Part shown: positions 1 through 8,027 of the stretch, piece after piece
Numbering within the stretch: position 1 is the first letter of the stretch
Layout: every line of letters starts with the position of its first letter
DNA from: Thermotogaceae bacterium
GTDB taxonomy: Bacteria > Thermotogota > Thermotogae > B21-G9 > HyVt-16
DNA: 22,578 bases
NCBI GenBank assembly: GCA_011043375.1
Contig: DQYP01000199.1
Span: 1-22,578 of the forward strand
Direction: 5' to 3'
Program-made: the position numbers and the translations under genes
The notes under the pieces: generated by a model
What the model was told of the DNA's origin: nothing
What the model saw: only the letters and a program-made list of their open reading frames with translations
Databases searched by the model: none

Positions 1-302
1 TGCACATACTCATCATCAGGGTATTTGTGTCCGCGCATTAAATTTTTGAAGATTCTAAAAACCATTTCATGATCGTGTCTCTGAAAATCACGAATCCTGT
101 CATAAGCGGTTTGTAAAATCTTATAAACAAGCTCCGATCTTAATTTTGAACAATAATATTCGTTGATTGGAACATTTTCTGACCATGATACGATGAGAGA
201 GGGAAGGGCTTGAGAAACCCTCCCCTCCTGTATTGCGATGAATGCGCCGTAAGGTAGATAATCTTTTATTTCGATCCAATCGTTGCCGTCAGTAATTATC
301 AT
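1..302 (-). CDS. Tail assembly chaperone-like protein, second of a pair (partial, 3' end outside window)
   Basis: The ATG at 302-300 overlaps the stop of the upstream gene (ATGA). The frame stays open for 100 codons to the window edge, so the C-terminus is missing. The protein begins MIITDGNDWIEIKDYLPYG. Its middle (ALPSLIVSWSENVP, then a Lys/Arg-rich helix) matches the upstream gene's FLAQVIKGWSESVPP segment in spacing and character. The slot directly after the tail tube gene is where siphophages encode the chaperones that coat the tape measure protein before tail assembly. Family knowledge predicts a pair of products, usually made by frameshifting; here two separate, related, translationally coupled genes are seen. 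Function is inferred from position and from similarity to the neighbour only. Confidence 0.5.
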   Translation of the reverse strand, partial: MIITDGNDWIEIKDYLPYGAFIAIQEGRVSQALPSLIVSWSENVPINEYYCSKLRSELVYKILQTAYDRIRDFQRHDHEMVFRIFKNLMRGHKYPDDEYV

Positions 303-679
303 CCCTCTTCTATCAGATCCTCGGGCTTTTCATTAACTATTCCATAGAGTCTCTGCAAATAAGCCCAAAGCTTCCACATTATTGAGGATTTTACTTTTTT
401 CAAATTCTCGATCGTTGGCGGCACGCTTTCGCTCCAGCCTTTTATAACCTGTGCCAAGAACTTGAATGGAATAGCCCCCTGAACATCGCTGAGATCCATC
501 TGGTAGCTTCCATCTTCGAAAACCACAACTTTAGCCCCTGCAAAAGTTTTTCTGAGTTCCATATCCAAGTGTGCTGGAAGCTCTTTTAGAACTTCAAACC
601 ATACACCTGTCTCTTTGCCTACAAGTTTGTCTCCGTCAAAGTAAATTTTAACAGTTTCGTTAGTAGCAAAAAGACTCAC
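299..679 (-). CDS. Tail assembly chaperone-like protein, first of a pair
   Basis: This is a 126-residue protein starting at GTG 679-677, preceded by a GGGAGGGG ribosome site. It lies 30 bases downstream of the tail tube gene. An N-terminal beta-rich part (to about residue 60) is followed by a helical part containing VIKGWSESVPPTIENLKK. That segment has the 'hydrophobic, W, S-E-x-V-P' pattern also present in the next gene. Size, order and the helical C-terminal half fit the gpG-type tail chaperones that bind the tape measure protein. No family-specific catalytic motif exists to confirm this. Stop codon TGA 301-299 overlaps the next start. The last 15 codons contain no classic X XXY YYZ slippery heptamer, so coupling rather than programmed frameshifting is likely. 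Confidence 0.55.
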   Translation of the reverse strand: MSLFATNETVKIYFDGDKLVGKETGVWFEVLKELPAHLDMELRKTFAGAKVVVFEDGSYQMDLSDVQGAIPFKFLAQVIKGWSESVPPTIENLKKVKSSIMWKLWAYLQRLYGIVNEKPEDLIEEG

Positions 680-709
680 CCTATCCCCTCCCGCTTAATT
701 TAAATTTTA

Positions 710-1900
710 TCAATAAGAACCAGTAGTGTTGACATAATCGTAAACTTCTATAACATCGCCAGAAGCAGGAGCAAGTGCTGTGAACGAACCGGTCAATATG
801 AGTTTGCCTGCATCGTTGATGTCGTGGTTGAGCTCGGAGAATCTGACTCTCGGAAGCAGTATCTCGAGTTTATAGGTGTTTCCGCCCTTCTCTTTCTCAA
901 ACACTGCTTTTATCTTCCAATCTTCAAAGTTGACAAATTTTTGTTTATAATCGAACGCAACAGCTTCGTAGTCCATAACTATGTCCAAGCTACCAGTTAT
1001 TTCCAGGTTCGCTGGCATTATGCTGTATCTAAGCCCAGTTCCGTCGAATCTGTAGTCGTCGGTATCGAGATTGTTGTTGATGGTAAGTTCAAAATTGGTG
1101 TATTTAACTGTAGTAGTAAGAGGAGTAGAATCATCACCATACATGAGAGTTATTTCTTTGAAAGTGAATGGATCAACTTCGAAAACCGTCATGCCGGTTT
1201 CATCTACATCAGAATCGAAGTATTCATAATCTGCAGTTATTGTGCCAGTTGGAGCAGTGTTGAATGTAATCTTTCCGGTACCCCAATCCACTGTGTATTC
1301 AGATGGGTCTACGGCAGTGCCATCCTCTTTTACAGTCAAACTGCCAGGAACAACTGGATGGTTGGCTAATGTATAAACAGTTCCGCTTCCACTGACATTC
1401 TCATCGGTCACGGACTGCGTCTCGATAACCTCCTGTCTTCCTACAACATCGATTGAAAGAGTAGGAATACTGCCAACAGAAGCAGCAAGCCTTGCTTGAT
1501 TGAACTTAAGCCCTTTATAGAGCATCGGAATATCGGAATGACTGACCATAACAACAGCACTGGGCAGATCTTCACCTGCCGAGATAGGAGTTATCTTCGT
1601 AACAGTTTCTGTTTCAACAGTGGTTTGCTCGGATTTTCCAAGCACCATGTAAAAGAGAACCCCTGCTGTTTTTGGCCAAAGCTCAATTTCCATTGATCCC
1701 TCTGCACCTTCTCTTCCTGGGATCAATGAGCTTGGAGACCTAGCACCAAGTAGTGCCTCAGAAGTTATTGGATCCATTCGCCTGTTTATGCTTTCTGTTC
1801 TAACAGGCAGCTTATATAAAAGATCGCTTTTCGAACCCTGCCCAAACGCACTTTCGAGACCGAGATAGACTTTACTGAGTGCACCTATAAATGCAGCCAT
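710..1900 (-). CDS. Major tail tube protein
   Basis: A protein of 396 residues using ATG 1900-1898, which sits 10 bases after AGGAGG. An upstream GTG at 1909 keeps the frame but abuts the ribosome site, so it is less likely. The N-terminus (AAFIGALSKVYLGLESAFGQ, then a conserved RTESI and an acidic GSMEIELWP) is typical of siphophage tail tube proteins. These polymerise as stacked rings around the tape measure. Roughly residues 170-230 form an inserted beta module with the pattern YTVDWGTGKITFNTAPTGTI and a following YEYF. This small immunoglobulin-like/hairpin module recurs in phage tail and baseplate proteins and may decorate the tube surface. Location between the Mu G-like gene and the tail chaperone pair supports the call. 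Confidence 0.8.
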   Translation of the reverse strand: MAAFIGALSKVYLGLESAFGQGSKSDLLYKLPVRTESINRRMDPITSEALLGARSPSSLIPGREGAEGSMEIELWPKTAGVLFYMVLGKSEQTTVETETVTKITPISAGEDLPSAVVMVSHSDIPMLYKGLKFNQARLAASVGSIPTLSIDVVGRQEVIETQSVTDENVSGSGTVYTLANHPVVPGSLTVKEDGTAVDPSEYTVDWGTGKITFNTAPTGTITADYEYFDSDVDETGMTVFEVDPFTFKEITLMYGDDSTPLTTTVKYTNFELTINNNLDTDDYRFDGTGLRYSIMPANLEITGSLDIVMDYEAVAFDYKQKFVNFEDWKIKAVFEKEKGGNTYKLEILLPRVRFSELNHDINDAGKLILTGSFTALAPASGDVIEVYDYVNTTGSY

Positions 1901-1914
1901 TATCTCCACACCTC

Positions 1915-2373
1915 CTATTTGCCAAAGTTCTCAAAAACCCAACTGATGATATATTTAGCCATGCGTTCTATAACATGTTTGCGTATTATCATGAAATTTC
2001 TTGCTGGCATGTTATGAGTTCCAGTAACATGGTATTGTGCGTATCTTGTTTGTGTGTAATATGTTAACACATTTGTTTTAACTTTGTATCTAATTGAATT
2101 GAGAAGTTTCTTTGTTCTCTGAAGTATCGGATGTGCCGCAAAAGCTGCTCCGAGTTTTCTAGCTCTTTCTTTTCTGGTTGATTCCGCAAGTGGTGCCCAA
2201 CGTTTTACAGCTTCATATCCACTTGCTTCTTCTTTGAAATTAGTTTGCAAAGACTGTAAGCCCCAAGGGGCTATTTTTCTCAAACCTCGCTCAGGATTTC
2301 GAGCTCTTGAAATTACAGAATTTAAATTGCGTTTTAAATTGCCAAAAGAAACGTTTATCTTTACGCTCACCAT
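1915..2373 (-). CDS. Mu gpG-like virion morphogenesis / tail completion protein
   Basis: 152 residues, starting at ATG 2373-2371, seven bases after the previous gene's stop. The pattern WAPLAESTRKERARKLG, then PILQRTKKLLNSIRYKV, YAQYHVTGTH and MPARNF is the signature of the phage virion morphogenesis family (Mu gpG, P2 gpS type). These proteins act at the head-tail joining or tail completion step. The N-terminal 35 residues and much of the chain are strongly basic. In Mu this gene sits among the head genes; here it lies after DUF1320 and before the tail tube, as in HK97-like modules where the gp10-type tail completion gene occupies this slot. Family assignment is good; the exact joining step is inferred. 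Confidence 0.75.
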   Translation of the reverse strand: MVSVKINVSFGNLKRNLNSVISRARNPERGLRKIAPWGLQSLQTNFKEEASGYEAVKRWAPLAESTRKERARKLGAAFAAHPILQRTKKLLNSIRYKVKTNVLTYYTQTRYAQYHVTGTHNMPARNFMIIRKHVIERMAKYIISWVFENFGK

Positions 2374-2379
2374 TTCACA

Positions 2380-2769
2380 TCACCAATACTCCAATTCCTC
2401 TTCCGTAAAAACCCTTTCATTAGACTGCATGGCTATCTTGGTTGAAGACTCTTGGAGCTGCTGTTCCATGAGCTGTGTCCTGACTTCGGTGAAATACATT
2501 TCCATTTCTCTTTGCCACATCTGCATATACATAGCAGCCATATCAGCGTTTCCAACGTAAGCATACAAACGAGAAATCACGTAATTTCGTGCTGCTTCAT
2601 CCCTAACCGCTTCTGGAGCTTTAGGTAATTTATACTCAAAATACTCATTTGCATTATCAATAATTTCTTGGAGTTTAGTATCATCAATAACACCAGTTCC
2701 TGTTTCGTCCGTAAGATAAGTTAACAAATCATCTGGCAATATTTTCTTTATTTCGTCTAATGTCACCAT
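2380..2769 (-). CDS. DUF1320 (Mu gp36-like) head-tail connector protein
   Basis: 129 residues starting at ATG 2769-2767, seven bases after GAGG. The start (VTLDEIKKILPDDLLTYLTD), followed by GTGVIDDTKLQEIIDNAN and a YKLPKAPEAVRDEAARNYV segment, matches the DUF1320/Mu gp36 family. These proteins are thought to sit at the portal-tail interface as adaptors. The C-terminal 45 residues are Met/Gln/Glu-rich and helical, longer than the core family. Its ribosome site begins right after the T-rich tract of the capsid terminator, so it depends on readthrough from the capsid genes. Family call is confident; connector function comes from family knowledge. Confidence 0.75.
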   Translation of the reverse strand: MVTLDEIKKILPDDLLTYLTDETGTGVIDDTKLQEIIDNANEYFEYKLPKAPEAVRDEAARNYVISRLYAYVGNADMAAMYMQMWQREMEMYFTEVRTQLMEQQLQESSTKIAMQSNERVFTEEELEYW

Positions 2770-2780
2770 ACTATCACCTC

Positions 2781-2823
2781 AAAAATAAAGAGATACGGGA
2801 GGGGAGGGGGATGCTCCCCTCCC
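2781..2823 (-). terminator. Hairpin terminator after the major capsid gene (probably leaky)
   Basis: Arms 2797-2806 and 2814-2823 are a perfect 10-bp GC-rich stem (GGGAGGGGAG with CTCCCCTCCC) with a 7-base loop. Read on the minus strand, the stem is followed by GTATCTCTTTATTTTT. It lies 18 bases past the capsid stop and just before the connector ribosome site. This would lower tail gene expression relative to capsid. It could also act as an mRNA-stabilising 3' hairpin for the capsid message. Confidence 0.65.
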
Positions 2824-2840
2824 ACGGGGGCACCAATCTA

Positions 2841-3872
2841 TCAGCTAATCGTGACATTGAGTATCTTGACTGCTGCGGAGCTTGCAACATATGGAAGTGG
2901 TCTGGACTGTACAAATATCGCTTTACTTGCACCGTTATTGGTAACATCTTCCCAAACAACCGCTTCGCCTCTGATTGGCCTGCCATCTGGGTTGATCTTG
3001 TAGTTGACAAGTGCTCCGTATGCAAGCCTGAAGAAGCTGGAATCAACGAGTATGATCTTCCCAGTTCCGCCAGATTCATCGAATGGGATGTAGTATTTGA
3101 AGTCTCCGCTGTCGTCGGCATATCCACCAACATAGACGAATATATCAGCTGGGAGACCGTCTATATTGAAGGTCTGTCTGGCGGTCTTGTAAACTTTTAT
3201 GTTGGTTCTCAAGAGCCCGAATCCATTCTTGTTAGCCCACTGCTGAATCTGGTTGTTGGAAAGCATAGCCTTCTCGACGTTTGGAGTAATGATTATCAGG
3301 TCGGGATTGGCTCCGTTCCTTCTCATCTCGTCAGCCATGTCTATAAGATCGCTTGCAACATTGGTGGTGTCTGTGAGAGTATAATCAGTAGCAGTAATTC
3401 CAAAGTCGTAGGTCAGAGATCTGTTACCGTCGCTGTAGGTTATTTTACCCTCAGAGAGGATCTGAGCAAACATGAGCTCAATCCTTCTGGTGACCCTGTT
3501 TTTAAGCTCAGCAGCAACCTTAGCAGCGACGTATTCAATGTTAGAAACAACATCTTTCTCGCTGGTTACGGAGATTATCTTGGGGTTAACTATATTGAAA
3601 ACATCATCTTCGGTTACAACATAGTATTCAAATATCTCAGGCGGCGTGTAGGACACTTCAGAAACGTTTGGAGAAACATTAACAGGCCTTGCAGGATCTC
3701 CGAGTTTCCCGAGTGTCGCAACACTCATTCCGCTTTTGTCAATCCTTATCTTGACAGAGGGTATAGGAGAATACTCCTTAACTTTTCCAAGTCTATCTGT
3801 GAGCAAGAAGGATTCAACAGGAACCTGAGTGTAAACACCAGTCAGGTATTCGTAACTAAGTGCCATTGTCAT
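2841..3872 (-). CDS. Major capsid protein (lambda gpE-like)
   Basis: 343 residues. The ATG at 3872 lies 4 bases after GGAGG and a second in-frame ATG at 3866 lies 10 bases after it; either may be used. The pattern is that of the phage major capsid protein E family: N-terminal SYEYLTGVYTQVP, then DRLGKVKEYSPIPSVKIRID, a PNVSEVSYTPPE strand, a long central helix (KDVVSNIEYVAAKVAAELKN), a PDLIIITPNVEKAML segment, and a late GGYADDSGDFKYYIP with LAYGALV. It forms the HK97-fold icosahedral shell, matured with the protease-scaffold upstream and stabilised by the decoration protein encoded 12 bases before it. Order protease, decoration, capsid is as in lambda C-D-E. Confidence 0.85.
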   Translation of the reverse strand: MTMALSYEYLTGVYTQVPVESFLLTDRLGKVKEYSPIPSVKIRIDKSGMSVATLGKLGDPARPVNVSPNVSEVSYTPPEIFEYYVVTEDDVFNIVNPKIISVTSEKDVVSNIEYVAAKVAAELKNRVTRRIELMFAQILSEGKITYSDGNRSLTYDFGITATDYTLTDTTNVASDLIDMADEMRRNGANPDLIIITPNVEKAMLSNNQIQQWANKNGFGLLRTNIKVYKTARQTFNIDGLPADIFVYVGGYADDSGDFKYYIPFDESGGTGKIILVDSSFFRLAYGALVNYKINPDGRPIRGEAVVWEDVTNNGASKAIFVQSRPLPYVASSAAVKILNVTIS

Positions 3873-3884
3873 TACACCTCCTCA

Positions 3885-4172
3885 TCAAGCATTCTTTCTG
3901 GTCTCTACGAAAATTCCAACCTGCCTAAGCAATGCCTTTACGTCTTCGGATGGTGCAGAAGCCAGTTCGTCCTCATATATAACACCATGGAAAAGAACTT
4001 TCGCCTTAGCAGGAGACTGACCAGAGGTCACAGCTTCCATGAGAACTCCTGCAGGAGTACCAGAAGAATACGGTTTGTAGTAGTGGTTCGTGGAATCATA
4101 TTCCAGAATTGTTCCAGCTTCAATATCAGCCGAAACATCCACAGGAACTATCGCTTCATACTTCTCGAGCAT
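3885..4172 (-). CDS. Head decoration protein (lambda gpD-like)
   Basis: 95 residues from ATG 4172-4170, seven bases after AAGGAGG. The pattern IEAGTILEYD, TPAGVLMEAVT, AKVLFHGVIYEDEL matches the lambda gpD family: a beta-rich trimeric cement protein that binds outside the expanded capsid and keeps it stable under internal DNA pressure. It sits between protease-scaffold and major capsid genes, the same place as lambda D. In a thermophilic host such cementing would be expected to matter; that last point is inference. Confidence 0.8.
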   Translation of the reverse strand: MLEKYEAIVPVDVSADIEAGTILEYDSTNHYYKPYSSGTPAGVLMEAVTSGQSPAKAKVLFHGVIYEDELASAPSEDVKALLRQVGIFVETRKNA

Positions 4173-4185
4173 GCAAATCCCTCCT

Positions 4186-5958
4186 TCACTCGTTTTCGCC
4201 AGTTAACATTTTTACAGCCGCCTGAACTTTTTCAGACAACACTTTAGAGTCGTCCACTTCGCTCTCAGAAATCTGCTTCGTAAGCTCAGGTTTCTTAAGA
4301 ACTTCAAACATTTCATCAAACACTTTCATCTGCTCGGGCTGTTCAAGAACCACCTTTTTAGCCTTTTCAACCACAGCAGGCACAACGCCTTCGCTAAGCC
4401 ATTTCTTCGCCCAGAGCTCAACCTCCTTCTCTCTTGCTTCCTTTTCTGCCTCAGCAAGTTTCTTCTCGAGCTCGACTTTCTCCTCGGACAGCTTCTTGAC
4501 CTGCTCCTTAAGACCTTTCTTCTCCTCTTCAAGTTTCTTGATCTGATCTTCGAGAGCTATAACTTTGTCCTCAAGTTCCATCTTCTTAATCACCTCCTGG
4601 AGTTCATCTTCGCTAAGATGGAATTTGGGTGGCTCTTTGTCAAATGCTTTATAATGGGCAACAAGGTGCTTGTAAACCTTTTCCTTATCTTTTACAGGAA
4701 TGTCTACACCGCCTCTTGCACCAAGCAAAGCTGCCATGGCTGCTCTTACACCGCCCCAAACCAAAGTGAGTTTTCCGTTAATTAGTTTGTGATGTGGGAG
4801 TTTATAAGCCTGTTTGTTGTGCGGCAGTCCATCTTCCTGAACCTCATAGTTTTCCTTGTCAACATAAGCGCATGCTTTGGCTAAACCTTCCCACCCAAAT
4901 TTTTCGAGAATAGCATTTCCGTCTCTTGCCCAATCCCAATCCCATCTCGGACTGTCATCCTTAGGAGTATTAACAACTTTCGGAACCATAAGCTTCACCT
5001 CCGCCTCTTCATCCTCGGCAGCCACCAACTTCATTTTCATACCTGCTTGAAAAGCTTGTTTCACCATTTCGACTATCTCATTGTAAAGTTCAGAAAGCTT
5101 AATGGGATTCATTTTTGGATGCGCGGGTCGATTTGTAAGTGCCACACCAAGTAAAACCGGCCCAACATCTTCGCCTGTTTCTTTGTTTACATAATGCTCC
5201 GTGAACTCAGCAGATAAATACTCAAACCTTTTTGCTTCTAAAAGCTTTGCACCATCTTGGGTAAGCGCTATCTTTGCCCAAAGCCCGTCTTCTCTTGCTT
5301 CAACCTCGACTATATCCCCAAACTTGCCGTGAATATCTTCATGAGAAATATTGACAGGCGGTTTGTAATGCGGTATACCGTTCTTGAAATTTTCAGCCAT
5401 TTTTTCTACCATTTCTTTAGTTATGTTGACTTCGCCATATCTTGGATCATAAAATTTTCCGATAGGCAAAATGTTATGCCAGAATTCTTTTGTGTATTCT
5501 TCGAGTTTAGTCACCCGAACATAAGACTCCTGATACGGCCCAACATACACATTAACTGTTTCTGGCACGGTATCGCCTCCTAACTTCATTCGCTTAAATT
5601 TAGCTAACGCGCGTTTTTGTTCCTCAGAACGCTTTTCTTCAGGTATCGCTTTTAAAGCTTCATAAATGATTTGACGTGTTTCCAAACTAACTTCAGCCAA
5701 ATGATCTAAATCATACCAGATAGAAGTTAGAACTGTATGCCCGCCTCTTTTACCTTCCCTAGCAACAATGGCAATGTTGGCTGTAACCCCAGGCTTAATG
5801 TGTTTCTTGCGCCATTCCTTTATCAATCTCTTTGGTGGTTTTCTTCTGAGTTTAAATACTGCTGTGCCTTTGAGTATGAATAAAACCACATCTTCTTTCT
5901 TTCCATCGTCATCTATGTCATATTTTAGCTCTTTACGATAATAAACTTTAATAGCCAT
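4186..5958 (-). CDS. Mu gpI-like prohead protease with C-terminal scaffold (polyprotein)
   Basis: 590 residues from ATG 5958-5956 (GAGG seven bases upstream). Four parts are visible. Residues 1-130: an unrecognised basic domain. About 145-290: a Mu I-type serine protease, with SHEDIHGKFGDIVEVEARED, EYLSAEF and VALTNRPAHP; H206 and S249 are the likely catalytic pair. About 335-445: a module with YKLPHHKLINGKL, GARGGVDIP and HLVAHY, seen in other phage protease/capsid polyproteins. About 450-510: a heptad coiled coil, then a charged tail to 590, i.e. the scaffold. The protease normally degrades the scaffold before DNA packaging. Two in-frame internal ribosome sites (before codons 131 and 460) suggest shorter products, as in Mu I/Z and lambda C/Nu3. 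The N-terminal domain makes it longer than the usual family member. Confidence 0.8.
   Translation of the reverse strand: MAIKVYYRKELKYDIDDDGKKEDVVLFILKGTAVFKLRRKPPKRLIKEWRKKHIKPGVTANIAIVAREGKRGGHTVLTSIWYDLDHLAEVSLETRQIIYEALKAIPEEKRSEEQKRALAKFKRMKLGGDTVPETVNVYVGPYQESYVRVTKLEEYTKEFWHNILPIGKFYDPRYGEVNITKEMVEKMAENFKNGIPHYKPPVNISHEDIHGKFGDIVEVEAREDGLWAKIALTQDGAKLLEAKRFEYLSAEFTEHYVNKETGEDVGPVLLGVALTNRPAHPKMNPIKLSELYNEIVEMVKQAFQAGMKMKLVAAEDEEAEVKLMVPKVVNTPKDDSPRWDWDWARDGNAILEKFGWEGLAKACAYVDKENYEVQEDGLPHNKQAYKLPHHKLINGKLTLVWGGVRAAMAALLGARGGVDIPVKDKEKVYKHLVAHYKAFDKEPPKFHLSEDELQEVIKKMELEDKVIALEDQIKKLEEEKKGLKEQVKKLSEEKVELEKKLAEAEKEAREKEVELWAKKWLSEGVVPAVVEKAKKVVLEQPEQMKVFDEMFEVLKKPELTKQISESEVDDSKVLSEKVQAAVKMLTGENE
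4579..4598 (-). promoter_or_regulatory. Internal ribosome site and ATG for a nested scaffold protein
   Basis: AGGAGGTGAT (AGGAGG at 4598-4593) lies 11 bases before in-frame ATG 4581-4579, codon 460 of the protease gene. Initiation here would give a 131-residue protein that is almost entirely the coiled-coil and charged tail, the expected form of a free scaffold. Seen in sequence; use is inferred from Mu gpZ and lambda Nu3. Confidence 0.5.
5566..5581 (-). promoter_or_regulatory. Internal ribosome site and GTG start for a shorter protease
   Basis: AGGAGG at 5581-5576 lies exactly seven bases before in-frame GTG 5568-5566 (codon 131). Product would start VPETVNVYVGPYQ and contain protease, the middle module and scaffold but not the N-terminal domain. 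The match is as good as the start sites of neighbouring genes. Confidence 0.5.
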
Positions 5959-5962
5959 ATTA

Positions 5963-6823
5963 TCACCTCAATGCCGCCCCGATTAAGAAATAGTCTATAT
6001 CCCTTCGCGGAGCTTGAGGTGCATCTGGTGGCATCAGCTGAAAGTTGTTTGGAAGTTTGTAAAGCGGAATTAGTCTGCATCGGCAGGAGACGTGGTTAGG
6101 AGGAACATTTGCTAATAATCCCGCTATATCATTAGCCAAAATGATCTTACCGTTTCTACTTAAACACAGTTGACACGTTTTCTCGTCAATGACAGCTTGA
6201 TATCTATATGCCACCACACCAAATTGTCTCGTGGATTTTAAAAGACCTAGGTTATAGAACCTCGCGGTTTCGGTTCTGGCTATTTGTCTCATTCTAACAC
6301 TCATAAAACGTCTTAGTTTGCGATCAAGTTCGGCCATTATCTCCTGTTTAGTAGCTTTCGTTTGCGCTAATTCGTTATACTGTTGTCTCATATAAACCAA
6401 AGCATCTGTTAAGGCTTTTTGTTCGACCTTATCCAAATACGCTAAAAATTCATCTTCAAAATCTCTAGCAACTTTTTCTATACCTAAACTTTCAAACTGC
6501 TTGATTTTGTCTTTAAGGAAGCGTTTTAAAAACCTCTTGTCCTTTTCAAAGATCTTTTCTAACCTATTTAAAACCTGCGGATTATAAATCGGCCTGCCTT
6601 GCACAAACTCCAATATCTGTCTTGTTTCTAAATGCAGCCAAACAGCATAGTTATAAACAGCTAAAAGCATTATATACAAAACCCCATCAATGTCAGAATC
6701 TGGTGTTTCGTAAGGATACTCTAACAGCCTACCTCTGGCTTTTTTAGCCTCCCGATAAAGTGAATATACAGTTCGATTTTCTACTCTATCCAGAAGCTGT
6801 TCATAATCACGTTTCGTTAGCAT
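5963..6823 (-). CDS. Mu gpF-like minor head morphogenesis protein
   Basis: 286 residues from ATG 6823-6821. In-frame TTG (6838) and GTG (6835) lie upstream inside the portal gene and cannot be excluded. The C-terminal third carries the family signature: QIARTETARFYNLGLL, YRYQAVIDEKTCQLC, RNGKII, then PPNHVSCRCRLIPLY. The Cys pairs and His suggest a metal or disulfide-stabilised site. The N-terminal two thirds are helical and basic. In Mu and SPP1 (gp7 family) this protein sits inside the head near the portal and is needed for correct DNA delivery. It overlaps the portal gene by 17 bases, in the standard portal-F-protease order. Confidence 0.8.
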   Translation of the reverse strand: MLTKRDYEQLLDRVENRTVYSLYREAKKARGRLLEYPYETPDSDIDGVLYIMLLAVYNYAVWLHLETRQILEFVQGRPIYNPQVLNRLEKIFEKDKRFLKRFLKDKIKQFESLGIEKVARDFEDEFLAYLDKVEQKALTDALVYMRQQYNELAQTKATKQEIMAELDRKLRRFMSVRMRQIARTETARFYNLGLLKSTRQFGVVAYRYQAVIDEKTCQLCLSRNGKIILANDIAGLLANVPPNHVSCRCRLIPLYKLPNNFQLMPPDAPQAPRRDIDYFLIGAALR

Positions 6824-8015
6824 CCTCACCGCCACCAAACAAAGAATCGTAAAATTCAGCTAACTCTTGTTCTGTCTCAGGTTGTTTTGCACTTTCAAGT
6901 ACCTGCTGCCTTGGAGCACCAATCATTGCTCTAATCCAGTTACCATCTTCAACAGGATCAAGCACCCCTGCGCCAACCAATTGATTAAACGCAAGAGCCA
7001 ATCTACTCATTTCTTCGGCGCTTGGCTGAGTTCTGAACAGGAACGCACCATAAGAATCTACACCCTCGAAATTGTAAGAGATTATTTTGCTTATGAAATC
7101 GTTCAAAAGCGCTTCGGCTACAATTTTTGCCAGTCTTTCCACGGCACTCATGAAAAGATTCATTTGCACACGTCCAAGTGAATAAGCTCCTGATCTCTCC
7201 GTAGACAAAAGCAGTGGTGGAACAAGTAAAGACCTCGCAATAAGTTGATTGGCGTATTCGATAGCCTCTCTAAATTCTCCTGCTATATTAACCCTTGGTT
7301 CGAGCAATTTAATATCTGTAGATGTGTCGGTTGCTATAACACCATTTATCCAAAGATTTCTTAAATCCTCAACTAATCTTTCGACATCGGTTGTTTGTCC
7401 AAAAAGAATTGGCATCGAGTACCTTTCCATAGCTATTGCCCAGAATTTAAACAAAGCGCTTTTGAATCTATAAGGTCTCCAAGCTCGCCTCAAAGCAGAT
7501 TGTCCAAGAACCCCTTCTCCCATCTTAACAAAAATAACCTTCTCGCGCGGTATTTCAATCTTGTCAAATCCTGTATTCTGAACGAAAGATTCGATATCGT
7601 AATCATTTAATTTGGCGTGAAGTGTATCAGAAGGAATAACCACAACTCGTTTTACCATGTATTTATCGTCGACCACTTCCCAAACGATCTCAGCAACAGC
7701 AAAACCGTAAACTAATGCATTTATCACCAGTTTGGTTATCAAGGCTTCCAAGGGCGTTTCCATGCGTTCTAGGTTTTTTCTAACAAAATCTTGAACCTTT
7801 GAATCGGGATGAATGTAATCTCCTATTTTGTTAGCTGTGTTGTATGCCAAAAACTCCAGAGAAGCAGCAACCGTCTCATCTTTTTCAACCATTTCTTTGT
7901 ATGAAGTGAGAGGAATATCGGAATCACTCCAAACTTCCCCTAGATAAGATGATAAAATTCCAAATGGATTAGCAAGCTGTGTCGTAGAAACAGGCATTTT
8001 TGGCTTTCTACCCAT
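6807..8015 (-). CDS. Portal protein (DUF935, Mu gp29-like)
   Basis: 402 residues. ATG 8015-8013 lies eight bases after AAGGAG; an in-frame GTG at 8024 overlaps the ribosome site and is unlikely. The chain has the DUF935 portal pattern: MVEKDETVAASLEFL, LVYGFAVAEIVWEV, IPREKVIFVK, GQSALRRAWRPYRFK, FWAIAMERYSMPILFG, LLSTERSGAYSLGRV and an acidic C-terminus. It forms the dodecameric ring at one vertex through which the terminase pumps DNA and to which the connector and tail attach. It starts 12 bases after the large terminase stop and overlaps the Mu F-like gene, so the three are translationally coupled. Confidence 0.85.
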   Translation of the reverse strand: MGRKPKMPVSTTQLANPFGILSSYLGEVWSDSDIPLTSYKEMVEKDETVAASLEFLAYNTANKIGDYIHPDSKVQDFVRKNLERMETPLEALITKLVINALVYGFAVAEIVWEVVDDKYMVKRVVVIPSDTLHAKLNDYDIESFVQNTGFDKIEIPREKVIFVKMGEGVLGQSALRRAWRPYRFKSALFKFWAIAMERYSMPILFGQTTDVERLVEDLRNLWINGVIATDTSTDIKLLEPRVNIAGEFREAIEYANQLIARSLLVPPLLLSTERSGAYSLGRVQMNLFMSAVERLAKIVAEALLNDFISKIISYNFEGVDSYGAFLFRTQPSAEEMSRLALAFNQLVGAGVLDPVEDGNWIRAMIGAPRQQVLESAKQPETEQELAEFYDSLFGGGEDANET

Positions 8016-8027
8016 CCATATCACTCC

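Noticed and set aside
299..345. Programmed -1 frameshift between the two tail chaperone genes
   Set aside because: The frame relation is right but no X XXY YYZ heptamer was found in the overlap, and an ATG explains the second gene.
2760..4247. 495-residue plus-strand open frame opposite the capsid and decoration genes
   Set aside because: Antisense to strongly recognised structural genes, no ribosome site at the start, cysteine/tryptophan-rich composition typical of a shadow frame.
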